From Microthrixaceae bacterium (GTDB lineage: Bacteria > Actinomycetota > Acidimicrobiia > Acidimicrobiales > Microtrichaceae), in the NCBI GenBank assembly GCA_023958095.1, contig JAMLGJ010000010.1:1-64000 (forward strand): DNA of 64,000 nt, in the 5' to 3' direction. Within the stretch, counting starts at the first letter, position 1; each line of letters begins with the position of its first letter. Under the pieces are notes generated by a model. The model made no database searches and was not told the origin of the DNA. It saw only the letters and a list, made by a program, of their open reading frames with translations. The position numbers and the translations under genes were made by a program. Below, in pieces: positions 47,576 through 57,602 of the stretch.

Positions 47576-49249
47576 ATGCCCAAAGCACTCCGCCGGATAC
47601 GTGCTGCGGCGTGCAGCACCGCCACCGCAGCACTGCTCGCCGCGTTGCTGCTCGCATGCAGCGGGGGCTCCGGGTCCACCTCGGGTGGCGGGGGTCCAGC
47701 CGAGGACTCCTCCGAGGGCAACGCCCAGTCCGCGGACCGTGACCGTCCCCCGGGTGATCCGCTTGCGACCGTCACCGAACAGGACGTCCGCGACGCGGTG
47801 GAGCAGATACCCGACGAGGTCGCGGAAGTGCTCGAGCGGAGCGGTGTGCCGGGTGCCTCGATCACCGTCGTCCACGGCGACGAGGTGGTCTACGCCCGGG
47901 GCTTCGGGGTGCGCGACCTCGACTCGGGTGAACCCGTGGACGAGGAGACCGTGTTCCAGTTGGCGTCGCTGTCCAAGCCGATCAGCGCGACCGTGGTCTC
48001 GGCCCTGGTGGGTCGCGGCGAGCTCGACTGGTCCGACCCGGTGGTCGAACACACGCCCGGTTTCGAGTTGTCGGATCCGATGGTCAGCGAACGCGTGAGT
48101 GTCGGTGACCTGTTCTCCCACCGCAGCGGCCTTCCGGACCACGCCGGTGACCTCCTCGAGGACCTCGGTTTCGACCGCGAGGAGATCCTCGCCAGGTTGT
48201 CCATGCAGCCACTCGCAGGGTTCAGGGACAGCTACGCCTACACGAACTTCGGGCTGACCGAGGCAGCTGTGGCCGCTGCCGCCGCGGCGGGTGGAACCTG
48301 GGAGGAGCTCACCGAGTCGGTGCTGTTCGAGCCCGCAGGGATGGAACACACCACGGATTCGTTCGAGGAGTTCCTGTCCGAACCCAACCGGGCGTCCCCG
48401 CACGTTCGCGACGCGGAAGGGAACTGGGTGGTCGGGGAGCAGCGCGACCCCTCCGCGCAGTCTCCCGCTGGCGGTGTCTCCTCCAACGCCGAGGACCTCG
48501 GGGCGTGGTTGCGGATACAACTCGCGGACGGCGCACTGGACGGCGAGCAGATCGTCGCCGAGGGTGAGTTGACCAGGATGCGTACCCCACAGGCGCTGAG
48601 TGGCCCACCGTCCAGTCCGAGCGCCAGGTCCTCCTTCTACGGCTTCGGTCTCGGAGTGGGCGACCGCGACGACGGGTTCGTGGGGCTGTCGCACTCCGGG
48701 GCATTCCTCATGGGAGCGGCGACCGCGGTCGGGATCGTCCCGGGCCAGGACCTCGCGGTGGCGGTGATCACCAACGGCCAGCCCGTCGGGGCGGCGGAGA
48801 CGCTGCGGGAGGTCGTGCTCGACCTGGCGATCCACGGAGAGGTGACCAGGAACTGGTGGGAGCTGTACTCGCAGCGCTTCGAGGGGATGTACGAACCGTC
48901 GACCCCCACCGACTGGGGCGCCCCGGTGGAACAGCCCGCACCTGCCCGTGCGGACACGGCGTACCTCGGCACCTACTCGAATGACTACTACGGTCCCCTC
49001 GAGGTGCGGCAGGGCGCCTCCGGTCTCGAGATGGTCCTCGGACCCGAGTCGATGGTGTTTCCTCTCACCCACCATGACGGGGATTCGTTCCTGTTCACGC
49101 CTCCGGGTGAGAACTCCCTCGGGCCCACCGGGATCACCTTCGGATTCGAGGGCGCTTCCGGCGATGGTGGGTCGTCCGGTGACGTGGCCGTGGCAGCCAC
49201 CGTGGAGTACTACGACGAGACCGGACTCGGTACCTGGGTCCACACCTGA
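47576..49249 (+). CDS. Serine hydrolase, class C beta-lactamase family, lipoprotein
   Basis: A 557-residue secreted lipoprotein: signal peptide with lipobox LLAC (Cys28), a Gly/Ser linker, then the beta-lactamase/transpeptidase-like fold. The active site SxxK is SLSK (Ser131, Lys134), the second motif is YTN in YAYTNFG, and the third is HSG in GLSHSGAF. A C-terminal lipocalin-like part (YLGTYSNDYYGPLEVRQG) is as in EstB-type esterases and Pab87-like peptidases. TAGCAT, 6 nt before the ATG, reuses the TAG stop of the upstream gene. Activity on D-amino peptides or esters is possible. Confidence 0.9.
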   Translation: MPKALRRIRAAACSTATAALLAALLLACSGGSGSTSGGGGPAEDSSEGNAQSADRDRPPGDPLATVTEQDVRDAVEQIPDEVAEVLERSGVPGASITVVHGDEVVYARGFGVRDLDSGEPVDEETVFQLASLSKPISATVVSALVGRGELDWSDPVVEHTPGFELSDPMVSERVSVGDLFSHRSGLPDHAGDLLEDLGFDREEILARLSMQPLAGFRDSYAYTNFGLTEAAVAAAAAAGGTWEELTESVLFEPAGMEHTTDSFEEFLSEPNRASPHVRDAEGNWVVGEQRDPSAQSPAGGVSSNAEDLGAWLRIQLADGALDGEQIVAEGELTRMRTPQALSGPPSSPSARSSFYGFGLGVGDRDDGFVGLSHSGAFLMGAATAVGIVPGQDLAVAVITNGQPVGAAETLREVVLDLAIHGEVTRNWWELYSQRFEGMYEPSTPTDWGAPVEQPAPARADTAYLGTYSNDYYGPLEVRQGASGLEMVLGPESMVFPLTHHDGDSFLFTPPGENSLGPTGITFGFEGASGDGGSSGDVAVAATVEYYDETGLGTWVHT

Positions 49250-49325
49250 AGGCACTCGCAGGTGCCTGAGCGATTGGGTCCAACGGCCCATGTGGCCGCG
49301 GCACATGCTTCCCCACAATGGTCGG

Positions 49326-50936
49326 GTGAGCGCGATGGCTGTGGAGAAGCGGGATCCGGAGGCTCCGGGGGATCGACAACAGGAGTCCGGGAGCGGTTGG
49401 CGGGCACACCGCCGTGGCTCTTCCCTGCTCCGTCTGATGGCCCTGTGCGCCCCTGCACTGCTGTCGGCAGCGGCCGTGTGGTTCGCGGCAACGCGCATCC
49501 CTCGTCCACCGGGCCCCTGGGCGATCGGATGGTGGGCGGCGATGCTCGTGCTGGCCCTGGCCGTCTACCTGCTCATCGAACGGATCGCCCGTCGGCTGCT
49601 GCCGCTGGCGGCGTTGTTCAGGCTGTCGCTGGTGTTCCCGGACCAGACCCCGTCGCGCTACCGGATCGCGCTGCTGGCGGGCACCACCAAGGGACTCGAA
49701 CGAGCCATCGAGGAGTCCCGGCACGGTGTGGAGGGAGAGACCCCGGCCCAGGCAGCCGAGCGCCTGCTGGTGCTCGTGGCCGCACTCAACACCCACGACC
49801 GACTCACCCGTGGGCACTCGGAGCGGGTCCGGGCGTACGCCGAGGTGATCGGTGAGCAGATGGACCTGGGCAAGGACGCGCTGGAGCGTCTGCGCTGGGC
49901 CGCGCTGTTGCACGACGTCGGCAAGATCGAGGTTCCCACGGAGATCCTGAACAAGCAGGGCAAGCTCACCGACGAGGAGTTCGAGGTCATCAAGGGCCAT
50001 CCCGAGGCCGGTGCCGTGCTGGTGGAGCCACTCAGGGAATGGCTCGGCGACGAGATCCTCGCAGTGGTGCAGCACCACGAACGCTTCGACGGACGGGGCT
50101 ACCCCCACGGCCTGGCCGGTGAGGAGATCTCCCTGGCGGGCAGGATCGTCGCGGTTGCTGACACGTTCGACGTGATCACCAGTGCCCGGTCGTACAAGAA
50201 GCCGATGTCGCCGGTTGAGGCTCGCAGGGAGATCCAGCGTTGCGCGGGGACCCAGTTCGACCCGAGCGTGGCCCGGGCGATGCTCGACGTGTCACTCGGC
50301 CGGCTCTGGCTGGCAGGTGGTCCCCTGGCATGGGGTGCGAGCGTGCCCGTGCTCGCCGGGGTGCCCGGAATCGGAGGTGCGGCCCCCGGGTTGGCAGGAG
50401 CAGCCGGCGCGGGGCTGGCGGCGACCGCCGTGATCGCGGGTACCGGACTGGCAGGTATCGGTGGCGCGGCTGCCGAGGAGGTCCCGCGGGTGAGCGCCGA
50501 ACCGGTCGTGCACGAGAGCGGGTCGGGTCCGATCGACGAGACGCTGCCCGGAAACACCTCCGGAGGTGCCGGTGACCCGGCAGACGACGAGCAGGGTTCC
50601 GGGCAGGAGGCCGCGGACCCTCGGGACGACGCCGGGTCGGGAGGTGTCGACCCCGGGCAGCCGGCAGATGGCACCGACGCCGCCGAGCCCGGCGCGGGAT
50701 CACAGGACCCGGGTGGGGGCGGTGACCCCGGTGGGTCGACCACCACGGTTCCCTCCGTGGGCGAACCATCCGTGCCACAGCTCCCGAGCCCCGAGGTGCT
50801 CGACCCCGTAGTGGGTGATGAGGGCCTGTTGGGTGGTGACGGTCCGGTGCTGGGTGATGAGGGCCTGTTGGGTGGTGACGGTCCGGTCCTCGGCGATGAC
50901 GGCCTGCTGGGTGGCGGCGGAGGCCTCCTGGGCTGA
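49326..50936 (+). CDS. Membrane HD-GYP phosphodiesterase with repeat-rich tail
   Basis: About 536 residues. Two membrane segments (ALCAPALLSAAAVWFAA and WWAAMLVLALAVYLLI) are followed by a complete HD-GYP domain: HDVGKIEVPTEILNKQGKL, GHPEAGA, HHERFDGRGYPHGL and ADTFDVITS. It degrades c-di-GMP to pGpG or GMP. A Gly/Ala/Val segment (near residues 325-375) may cross the membrane again, and the acidic Pro/Gly-rich tail ends in three 13-residue repeats. GTG 49326 is 6 nt after CACAAT; ATG 49335 is an alternative. The tail is unusual for this family. Confidence 0.87.
   Translation: MSAMAVEKRDPEAPGDRQQESGSGWRAHRRGSSLLRLMALCAPALLSAAAVWFAATRIPRPPGPWAIGWWAAMLVLALAVYLLIERIARRLLPLAALFRLSLVFPDQTPSRYRIALLAGTTKGLERAIEESRHGVEGETPAQAAERLLVLVAALNTHDRLTRGHSERVRAYAEVIGEQMDLGKDALERLRWAALLHDVGKIEVPTEILNKQGKLTDEEFEVIKGHPEAGAVLVEPLREWLGDEILAVVQHHERFDGRGYPHGLAGEEISLAGRIVAVADTFDVITSARSYKKPMSPVEARREIQRCAGTQFDPSVARAMLDVSLGRLWLAGGPLAWGASVPVLAGVPGIGGAAPGLAGAAGAGLAATAVIAGTGLAGIGGAAAEEVPRVSAEPVVHESGSGPIDETLPGNTSGGAGDPADDEQGSGQEAADPRDDAGSGGVDPGQPADGTDAAEPGAGSQDPGGGGDPGGSTTTVPSVGEPSVPQLPSPEVLDPVVGDEGLLGGDGPVLGDEGLLGGDGPVLGDDGLLGGGGGLLG
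50813..50936 (+). repeat. 39-bp tandem repeats at the 3' end of the HD-GYP gene
   Basis: A 39-bp unit is repeated perfectly at 50813 and 50852, with a third diverged copy from 50891. It encodes the 13-residue repeat GDEGLLGGDGPVL three times. High base identity suggests recent slippage, and the number may vary between strains. Confidence 0.85.
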
Positions 50937-50992
50937 ACCGGGCGGGTCGTCGCCCGGCTCGGTGCCGTCGGATCTCTGTACGATCCCCGGAC

Positions 50993-52171
50993 ATGGGACT
51001 CATCGGTGACCGCTCGCTGAACCTCGTTGCCGCCTCGGTGCGCGACCACCGGGAGCTCGCCCGGCGCAGGATCCCGCGCCAGCTCTTCGACTACCTCGAC
51101 GGTGGCGCCTACGAGGAACGCACCATGCGTGCCAACGAGGAGGCCCTGGCGGCGGTCCGGCTCCGCCAGCGGGTGCTTCGGGACGTGTCGGACCCACAGC
51201 TGTCGACCACCGTCCTCGGCCATGAGCTGAGGATGCCGCTCATCCTCGCTCCGGTCGGACTGTGCGGGATGTTCGCACCGCGCGCCGAGGTGCTCGCGGC
51301 CCGTTCAGCGGAACGTTTCGGGGTGCCGTTCTGCGAGTCCACCGTGTCGATCTGTTCGGTCGAGGAGGTGGCCGCGGCAACCACGACCCCGCCGTGGTTC
51401 CAGCTGTACGTCATGCGCGACCGCGGCTACGCCGAGGAGTTGATGGGGCGTGCCGCCGCGGTGGGCACCGACGTGTTGGTCCTCACCGTCGACCTGGCGG
51501 TGGTGGGGGAGCGCTACCGCGACGTCCGCAACGGGATGACCGTTCCGGTGGGTCCACTCGGGGCGGCGGTCAAGGGCCTGGACCTGGTGATGCATCCGAA
51601 GTGGGTGCGCGAGGTTGGCATGGGTGGCAGGCCCCACACGTTCGGGAACCTCGAACGGGCGGTTCCGGGGGCCAGTTCGCCGGAGGACTTCAAGTCCTGG
51701 GTGGACTCGCAGTTCGACCCGTCGGTGACCTGGGACGACCTCGCATGGGTGCGCGAGAACTGGGGCGGCAGGCTCGTGCTGAAGGGCATCATGGACCCCT
51801 CGGACGCCTCGCGGGCCGCCAAGGCCGGCGTGGACGGCATCGTGGTGTCCAACCACGGTGGCCGACAGCTGGACGGCACTCCCGCCACGATCGAGGCCCT
51901 GCCGGGGATCCTGGAGGCCGCGGGTGACGACCTGGAGGTGCTTCTCGACGGTGGCATCCGCAGCGGGTTGGACGTCGTGCGTGCCGTCGCGCTCGGTGCC
52001 GGGGCGGTCATGGTCGGCCGCCCGTGGGCCTGGGCGGTGGCGGGTGGTGGCGAGGCCGGCGTGACCCGCATGCTCGAGACCGTGGAGAGCGAGATGAAGG
52101 TTGCGATGGGGTTGTGCGGGCTCTCCGACGTCGCCGCCCTGGATCCCTCTGTGCTCTTGCAGCAGCACTGA
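50993..52171 (+). CDS. FMN-dependent alpha-hydroxy-acid oxidising protein (LldD-like)
   Basis: A 392-residue TIM-barrel flavoenzyme. PVGLCGMFAP and the FMN-binding/catalytic VSNHGGRQLDG (near residue 285) are clear, and LLDGGIRSGLDVVRAVALGAGAVMVGRPW binds the phosphate. RRRIPRQLFDYLDGGAYEE near the start is standard for L-lactate/glycolate oxidase-type enzymes. The fold also covers MftD. TACGAT lies 8 nt before the ATG. No mycofactocin genes are in the window, so lactate or another 2-hydroxyacid is likely. Confidence 0.92.
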   Translation: MGLIGDRSLNLVAASVRDHRELARRRIPRQLFDYLDGGAYEERTMRANEEALAAVRLRQRVLRDVSDPQLSTTVLGHELRMPLILAPVGLCGMFAPRAEVLAARSAERFGVPFCESTVSICSVEEVAAATTTPPWFQLYVMRDRGYAEELMGRAAAVGTDVLVLTVDLAVVGERYRDVRNGMTVPVGPLGAAVKGLDLVMHPKWVREVGMGGRPHTFGNLERAVPGASSPEDFKSWVDSQFDPSVTWDDLAWVRENWGGRLVLKGIMDPSDASRAAKAGVDGIVVSNHGGRQLDGTPATIEALPGILEAAGDDLEVLLDGGIRSGLDVVRAVALGAGAVMVGRPWAWAVAGGGEAGVTRMLETVESEMKVAMGLCGLSDVAALDPSVLLQQH

Positions 52172-52259
52172 GGTCCCGGGTATCGCCCCCGTGGCGGCCG
52201 CGGGTCCGTCGGGGATCCGCGGAGGAGATGTCACAGGTGCGATCTACGGTGTTGTGGCC

Positions 52260-55200
52260 ATGTCGACCACCCGATCCCGACAGACCGCCGAAGGATTGGT
52301 ACCCCTCCAGGGGAGTCTGCTGTCCAGTGGGATCGAGGTGCGCACCGACCTGGTCGAGGGCGTCGGGTTCCATCCGGCGGTCGCGGAGTGGTTCGAACGC
52401 CGCTTCCCCGAGGGGCCCTCGGAGCCACAGCGCACCGGCTGGCCGCACCTGGCAGCAGAACGCTCCACGCTGATCGCGGCTCCCACCGGTTCGGGAAAGA
52501 CCCTGGCGGGCTTCCTCATGTGCATCAACGACCTCTACCTGCGCCACGCGGCGGGGGAGTCGGTGGGTGACACCCGGGTTGTCTACGTCTCGCCGCTCAA
52601 GGCCCTGGCGGTCGACATCGCCCAGAACCTCGAACGCCCCCTGGACGAGATCGCGGAGCTTGCCGCCGCCTCCGGGCTCGCCGCCCCGGCGCTGACGATC
52701 GGTGTGCGCACCGGCGACACCACCCAGTCAGAGCGCGCAGCCATGGTGCGCAAACCACCCACCTTCGTCGTCACCACCCCCGAGTCCCTCTACCTGCTCG
52801 TCACCGCGCAGCGCAGCCGGGCCGTGCTGGCGGGCACCGAGACCGTCATCGTCGACGAGATACACGCGCTGGCGCGCGACAAGCGGGGCGCACACCTGGC
52901 ACTCACCCTGGAGCGCCTGGGCCACATCTGTGCGCGGCCCCCGGTACGGGTGGGGCTCTCGGCCACCCAGAAGCCCATCGACACGGTCGCGTCGTTGCTC
53001 ATCGGCAACCGCACCACCGACGACGGTGCAGCGGCGGTGGAGATCGCCGACTCCGGCCACCAACAGCACATGGACCTCGCCCTGGAGCTGCCCGAGGGAG
53101 AGCTCGAGGCGGTCATCTCGGGTGCACAGATGGACGGAGTGCTCGACCGGATCGCGGAGCTGGTCGAGAACCGGCGAACGACCCTCGTGTTCGTCAACAC
53201 CCGCCGGCTCGCCGAGCGGTTGGCCCACCAGTTGGGTGAACGTCTCGGCGACGACGTCGTGGCGGCACACCACGGGAGCCTCTCGCGGGAACGCCGGCAG
53301 CGCACCGAGGCCCGGTTGCGTGCAGGTGACCTCAAGGCCCTGGTGGCCACGGCCTCACTCGAACTGGGAATCGACGTGGGTCCGGTGGAGCTCGTCTGCC
53401 AGATCGGTTCGCCGCGTTCGATCGCGACCTTCCTGCAGCGCGTGGGGCGTTCCAACCACACCAGGGTGGGCACCCCCACCGGACGTCTCTTCCCGCTCAC
53501 CCGCGACGAGCTCGTGGAGAGCACGGCGCTGCTCGCCGCGGTGAGGGCCGGACGCCTCGATTCCGTCGAGCCGCCCGAGGCCCCCCTCGACATCCTCGCC
53601 CAGCAGATCGTGGCCGAGACGGCGGCGCAGGAATGGCACACCGACGCCCTGTTCGACCTCGTGCGCACCGCCCACCACTACCGGGCACTGCCGCGGGAGA
53701 CCTTCGACGAGGTCGTGGAGCTCGTGAGCAAGGGTGTCATGACCGGCCGCGGGCCCCGGGCAGCCCACGTCCACCACGACGCGGTCAACGGCGAGCTCCG
53801 GGGCCGTCGGGGCGCCCGTCTGGCTGCACTCACCTCGGGGGGCGCCATTCCGGAACTGGGCGACTTCAGGGTGGTGCTGGAACCCGAGGAGACCTTCATC
53901 GGGACCGTCAACGAGGACTGGGCCACCGAGTCGATGGCAGGCGACATCTTCCTGCTCGGCACCCACTCCTGGCAGATACGCCAGGTCACCGCCGGCCAGG
54001 TGCGGGTGGTCGATGCGGGTGACAAGCCGCCGACGATCCCGTTCTGGCTCGGTGAGGCCCCTGCGCGCACCGTCGAGCTGTCGTCGGAGGTGTCCCGGCT
54101 GCGCGACGAGCTCGACGGGTTCCTCGCGGCGGCCGACCCCGACAGTGCCGTCGCGTGGCTCATGGGCGAAGCGGGTGTCGGCCCCGACGCCGCAACGACC
54201 GTGGTGGACTACCTCGCTGCGGGGCGCGCGACCCTCGGTCGGCTCCCCACCCAGGAGCACCTGGTGCTGGAGCGCTTCTTCGACGAGACCGGTGGCATGC
54301 AGCTGGTGGTCCACTCACCCTGGGGTGGTCGGATCAACCGCTCGATGGGTTACGCGCTGCGCAAGAAGTTCTGCCGCAGCTTCAACTTCGAGTTGCAGGC
54401 CTCGGCCAACGACGACGCAGTTGTCATCTCGCTCGGGCCGCACCACAGCTTCCCGCTGTCGGATGTGCCACGGTTCCTCAACGAGGCCAACATCCGGCCC
54501 ACCCTTACCCAGGCGGTGCTCGACCAACCCATCTTCCAGTCCCGCTGGCGCTGGAACCTCAACCGTGCGCTGATCGTGCCCCGTGTCAAGGGTGGACGGC
54601 GCAACCCACCGGCCATCCAGCGAATGGAGGCCGACGACCTGATGGCGGCCCTCTTCCCGGGTGCCGCCGCGTGCCAGGAGAACATCACCGGGCCGATCGA
54701 GGTGCCGGACCACCCGATCGTCGCCCAGACCGTGCACGACACCCTCACCGAGGGTCTCGACGTCGACGGCCTGACCGAGCTGTGGCGCCGCATCGCGGAC
54801 GGGTCGGTGGAGGTCCACTTCCGCGACACGACCGAACCGTCGGTTCTCGCACACGAGATCCTCACGGCCAGGCCCTATGCGTTCCTCGACGACGGCGAGG
54901 CCATCGACCGTCGCACCAATGCGCTGGCCATCCCCAGGGGGCTGCCCGTCGATCCGTCCGAACTGGGGCGCCTCCACCCCGAGGCCATCGAACAGGTGCG
55001 TGCGGAGATCGAGCCCGCACCGTCCACCCCCGACGAGCTCCACGACCTGTTGGCGGCGCTCGTGCTCACCGCGCGGCGTGGTGAATGGGCGGAGCTCTTC
55101 GGTGCGCTCGAGGCGAGGAACCGGGTGGCGCGGATGCCGGAATCACCGGGGTCCCCGGAGCGGTGGCACACCGTCGAGGCGACCGCGCAGGTCGAGGCGC

Positions 55201-56576
55201 TGCTCACAACCGGCCACGCCGCGGCCGCTGATGAGGCTGCCGTGGCGGTCGTGCGAGGCCACCTCGAGTTGCACAGTCCCGTCACCGCTTCGGAGCTCGC
55301 CGGGCTCACCGGACTCGAGGAGTCCACGGTCAGGATCGCGCTGGCCGACCTCGAATCCTCCGGGTTCGCGTTGCAGGGCAACTACGGCGCTGCGGACCCC
55401 GAGGAGGTGCAGTGGTGCTCCCGCCGGCTGCTCGTGCGGATGCACAGCTACTCGCGCCGCAACCGCCGGCGCGAGGTCGAACCCGTCTCCGCAGCGCAGC
55501 TGGTGCGCTTCTGGGTGCGCTGGCAGCACGTCGCCCCGGGATCCCAGCTGACCGGTCGCAGCGGGGTCGAGAGGATCGTCGCGCAGCTGCAGGGTGCATC
55601 GGTGGCGGTCGGCGCCTGGGAGGACGAGGTGTTGGCAACGCGGCTGCGCGACTACCGACCGAGGTGGCTCGACGAGCTCACCCTCGGTGGTGAGGTCACC
55701 TGGGGACGTCTCTCCCTTCCCGACGCCGGTGCATCCCGCAAGCGTGGCGCCGGGCCGTCGCGGGCCACTCCGGTGACACTCGCGTTCCGCGACGACCTGG
55801 AGTGGCTCGCCGAAGCGCTCAGGGGCGACGCGGCGCCGGAACTCCCCGATGCGGGCGCGGTCGCCGAGGTGGTCGAGGCGATCGCCGACCGGGGAGCGTC
55901 CTTCGCCGGAGAGCTGGCCGCCTCCACCTCGAGGCTCCCCACGGAGATCGAGGAGGCACTCTGGGAAGCCGTTGCCAGGGGTGTGTTGACCAGCGACGGT
56001 TTCGCCGCGGTGCGTGCGCTCTCGAGGGACCGGCGCCGAGCCGGTCGAAGCCGTCCTGGTCCGTCGCGCCTGCGCAGGGCAGGGGGAGGCCCCGGACGTG
56101 CCGCGGGGCGGTGGTCCCTGCTGGTGCCCGCCAGCGCGCCGGCGTCCGCAGGAGGGGCCGCGGTGTCCGCTCCGGCAGACGCGCCCCAGCACGCCTCCGA
56201 CCCCGGTGAGCAGCGCATCGCGGCCGAGGACGTCGCCGAGGCCTGGGCCGACCAGTTGCTCGCCCGTTGGGGCGTGGTCTTCTACGACATCGCCGCACAC
56301 GAGGGGGCCGCTGTGCGCTGGCGCGACATCCAGTGGGCACTGCGCCGCATGGAGGACCGCGGACAGGTGCGAGGTGGCCGTTTCGTCAACGGCTTCAGCG
56401 GGGAACAGTTCGCACTGCCCGAGGCCGTGGATGGGCTCAAGCAGGTCCGTCGAAGCGAACCCGACGGCAGGACGGTGCGCGTCAACGCCACCGACCCGCT
56501 GAACGTGACCGGTGTGATCCTGCCCGGGGCGAGAGTGCCGGCGCGTCGCACGGAGTGGGTGGAGCTGCCCCTCTGA
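52260..56576 (+). CDS. lhr: Lhr-type ATP-dependent helicase
   Basis: A 1438-residue superfamily 2 helicase, typical of actinobacterial long Lhr. Walker A APTGSGKT is at residues 74-81, DEIH at about 199, ATASLELGIDVGPVELVCQIGSPRSIATFLQRVGRSNH-type motifs V and VI follow, and the long winged-helix and C-terminal Lhr_CTD domains complete it. Lhr unwinds DNA and RNA-DNA hybrids and takes part in DNA repair. ATG 52260 lies behind a TACGGT box; an upstream frame adds residues that look non-coding. It is monocistronic. Confidence 0.95.
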   Translation: MSTTRSRQTAEGLVPLQGSLLSSGIEVRTDLVEGVGFHPAVAEWFERRFPEGPSEPQRTGWPHLAAERSTLIAAPTGSGKTLAGFLMCINDLYLRHAAGESVGDTRVVYVSPLKALAVDIAQNLERPLDEIAELAAASGLAAPALTIGVRTGDTTQSERAAMVRKPPTFVVTTPESLYLLVTAQRSRAVLAGTETVIVDEIHALARDKRGAHLALTLERLGHICARPPVRVGLSATQKPIDTVASLLIGNRTTDDGAAAVEIADSGHQQHMDLALELPEGELEAVISGAQMDGVLDRIAELVENRRTTLVFVNTRRLAERLAHQLGERLGDDVVAAHHGSLSRERRQRTEARLRAGDLKALVATASLELGIDVGPVELVCQIGSPRSIATFLQRVGRSNHTRVGTPTGRLFPLTRDELVESTALLAAVRAGRLDSVEPPEAPLDILAQQIVAETAAQEWHTDALFDLVRTAHHYRALPRETFDEVVELVSKGVMTGRGPRAAHVHHDAVNGELRGRRGARLAALTSGGAIPELGDFRVVLEPEETFIGTVNEDWATESMAGDIFLLGTHSWQIRQVTAGQVRVVDAGDKPPTIPFWLGEAPARTVELSSEVSRLRDELDGFLAAADPDSAVAWLMGEAGVGPDAATTVVDYLAAGRATLGRLPTQEHLVLERFFDETGGMQLVVHSPWGGRINRSMGYALRKKFCRSFNFELQASANDDAVVISLGPHHSFPLSDVPRFLNEANIRPTLTQAVLDQPIFQSRWRWNLNRALIVPRVKGGRRNPPAIQRMEADDLMAALFPGAAACQENITGPIEVPDHPIVAQTVHDTLTEGLDVDGLTELWRRIADGSVEVHFRDTTEPSVLAHEILTARPYAFLDDGEAIDRRTNALAIPRGLPVDPSELGRLHPEAIEQVRAEIEPAPSTPDELHDLLAALVLTARRGEWAELFGALEARNRVARMPESPGSPERWHTVEATAQVEALLTTGHAAAADEAAVAVVRGHLELHSPVTASELAGLTGLEESTVRIALADLESSGFALQGNYGAADPEEVQWCSRRLLVRMHSYSRRNRRREVEPVSAAQLVRFWVRWQHVAPGSQLTGRSGVERIVAQLQGASVAVGAWEDEVLATRLRDYRPRWLDELTLGGEVTWGRLSLPDAGASRKRGAGPSRATPVTLAFRDDLEWLAEALRGDAAPELPDAGAVAEVVEAIADRGASFAGELAASTSRLPTEIEEALWEAVARGVLTSDGFAAVRALSRDRRRAGRSRPGPSRLRRAGGGPGRAAGRWSLLVPASAPASAGGAAVSAPADAPQHASDPGEQRIAAEDVAEAWADQLLARWGVVFYDIAAHEGAAVRWRDIQWALRRMEDRGQVRGGRFVNGFSGEQFALPEAVDGLKQVRRSEPDGRTVRVNATDPLNVTGVILPGARVPARRTEWVELPL

Positions 56577-56649
56577 AGCGGCGTGGGCCAACTCGTGGTG
56601 CAGACGCATCGGGCCGTCCCGCCAGCAGGCGAAGGACTAGCTTTCCGCC

Positions 56650-57582
56650 ATGGCTGAGATGAACTCCACAAGGCATCAGGGTGAACCCGAGGTGATCCGA
56701 TCCGCCACGGTTGGGAACTGCAGGTCCCGACACGGCTCGCGGCTCCGCACGGTCGGCACGTGCCTCGCCATTCTCACCCTCGTCGGGCTCGGAGCCGGAT
56801 GCAGCTCGGGGGACGACTCGGCTTCCGGCGGCGACGACAGCGCGACGACGCAGGAGAGCTCCACCACGACCACGGCGCCGGAGCCGGAGCTGCCGACGGT
56901 GCTCGTGACCAACGACGACGGCGTCGGGGCCGAGGGCATCGACGCCCTGGTCACGGCCCTGGTCGATCGTGGCGACGTGGAGGTGGTCGTGGTGGCGCCG
57001 GCGGCCAACCAGTCCGGTTCCGGTGGCAAGACCACCCCGGGTGAACTCGTTGCCGCCGATGCCACCACGGTGTCGGGTCACGAGGCCAAGGCGGTCGATG
57101 GATTTCCCGCCGACTCGGTGCGTTGGGCACTCCAGGACGAGGGCATCGAGGCGGACCTCGTGATCTCCGGGATAAACGAGGGGCAGAACATCGGACCCCT
57201 CGTGGACATCTCCGGCACCGTCGGGGCGGCCCGCCAGGCGGCCCAGTTGGGTGTGCCGGCGGTTGCCACCAGCCAGGGAGGAGGTGACCCGGTCGACTTC
57301 CCGAGCGGTGTGGCGGCGACGATGCAGTGGTTGGACGAGAACTACGACGCCCTGGTCGGGGGGACCCTCGGCACGGACTCGATCATCAACATCAACACGC
57401 CCAGCTGCCCCGCAGGGCCGCCGCGTGGTGAGGCCCGGGTACCCCTGGCGGTCGCGTCGGACGTGGACCTGACCGCGGTCGACTGCGAAGGCCCGGGCGA
57501 ACCGATCGACGACGTGAACGCCTTCGTCAACGGTTGGATCGCGGTCTCGCCGCTGGAACCGACCGGCAGCATCACCGGCTGA
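56650..57582 (+). CDS. Exported SurE-like 5'/3'-nucleotidase
   Basis: A 310-residue protein with an N-terminal export signal (LAILTLVGLGAG before Cys51) and a Ser/Thr/Glu linker. A SurE fold then starts with LPTVLVTNDDGVGAEGI (metal-binding Asp pair), and PAANQSGSGGKTTPGE and SGINEGQNIGP follow. SurE is a metal-dependent nucleotidase normally in the cytosol; here it seems to be a lipoprotein or secreted. The lipobox (LGAGC) is weak. TAGCTT is 6 nt before the ATG. Confidence 0.87.
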   Translation: MAEMNSTRHQGEPEVIRSATVGNCRSRHGSRLRTVGTCLAILTLVGLGAGCSSGDDSASGGDDSATTQESSTTTTAPEPELPTVLVTNDDGVGAEGIDALVTALVDRGDVEVVVVAPAANQSGSGGKTTPGELVAADATTVSGHEAKAVDGFPADSVRWALQDEGIEADLVISGINEGQNIGPLVDISGTVGAARQAAQLGVPAVATSQGGGDPVDFPSGVAATMQWLDENYDALVGGTLGTDSIININTPSCPAGPPRGEARVPLAVASDVDLTAVDCEGPGEPIDDVNAFVNGWIAVSPLEPTGSITG

Positions 57583-57602
57583 ACCGCTCCGGTCGGATCC
57601 GG

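Noticed and set aside
45344-49498. A 1384-codon open frame on the minus strand
   Set aside because: It lies opposite the TPR-like and serine hydrolase genes, is rich in Arg, Gly and His, has no family motif, and results from high GC keeping stop codons away.
50813-50936. CRISPR array
   Set aside because: The 39-bp repeats are directly adjacent, without spacers, and encode in-frame peptide repeats of the HD-GYP tail.
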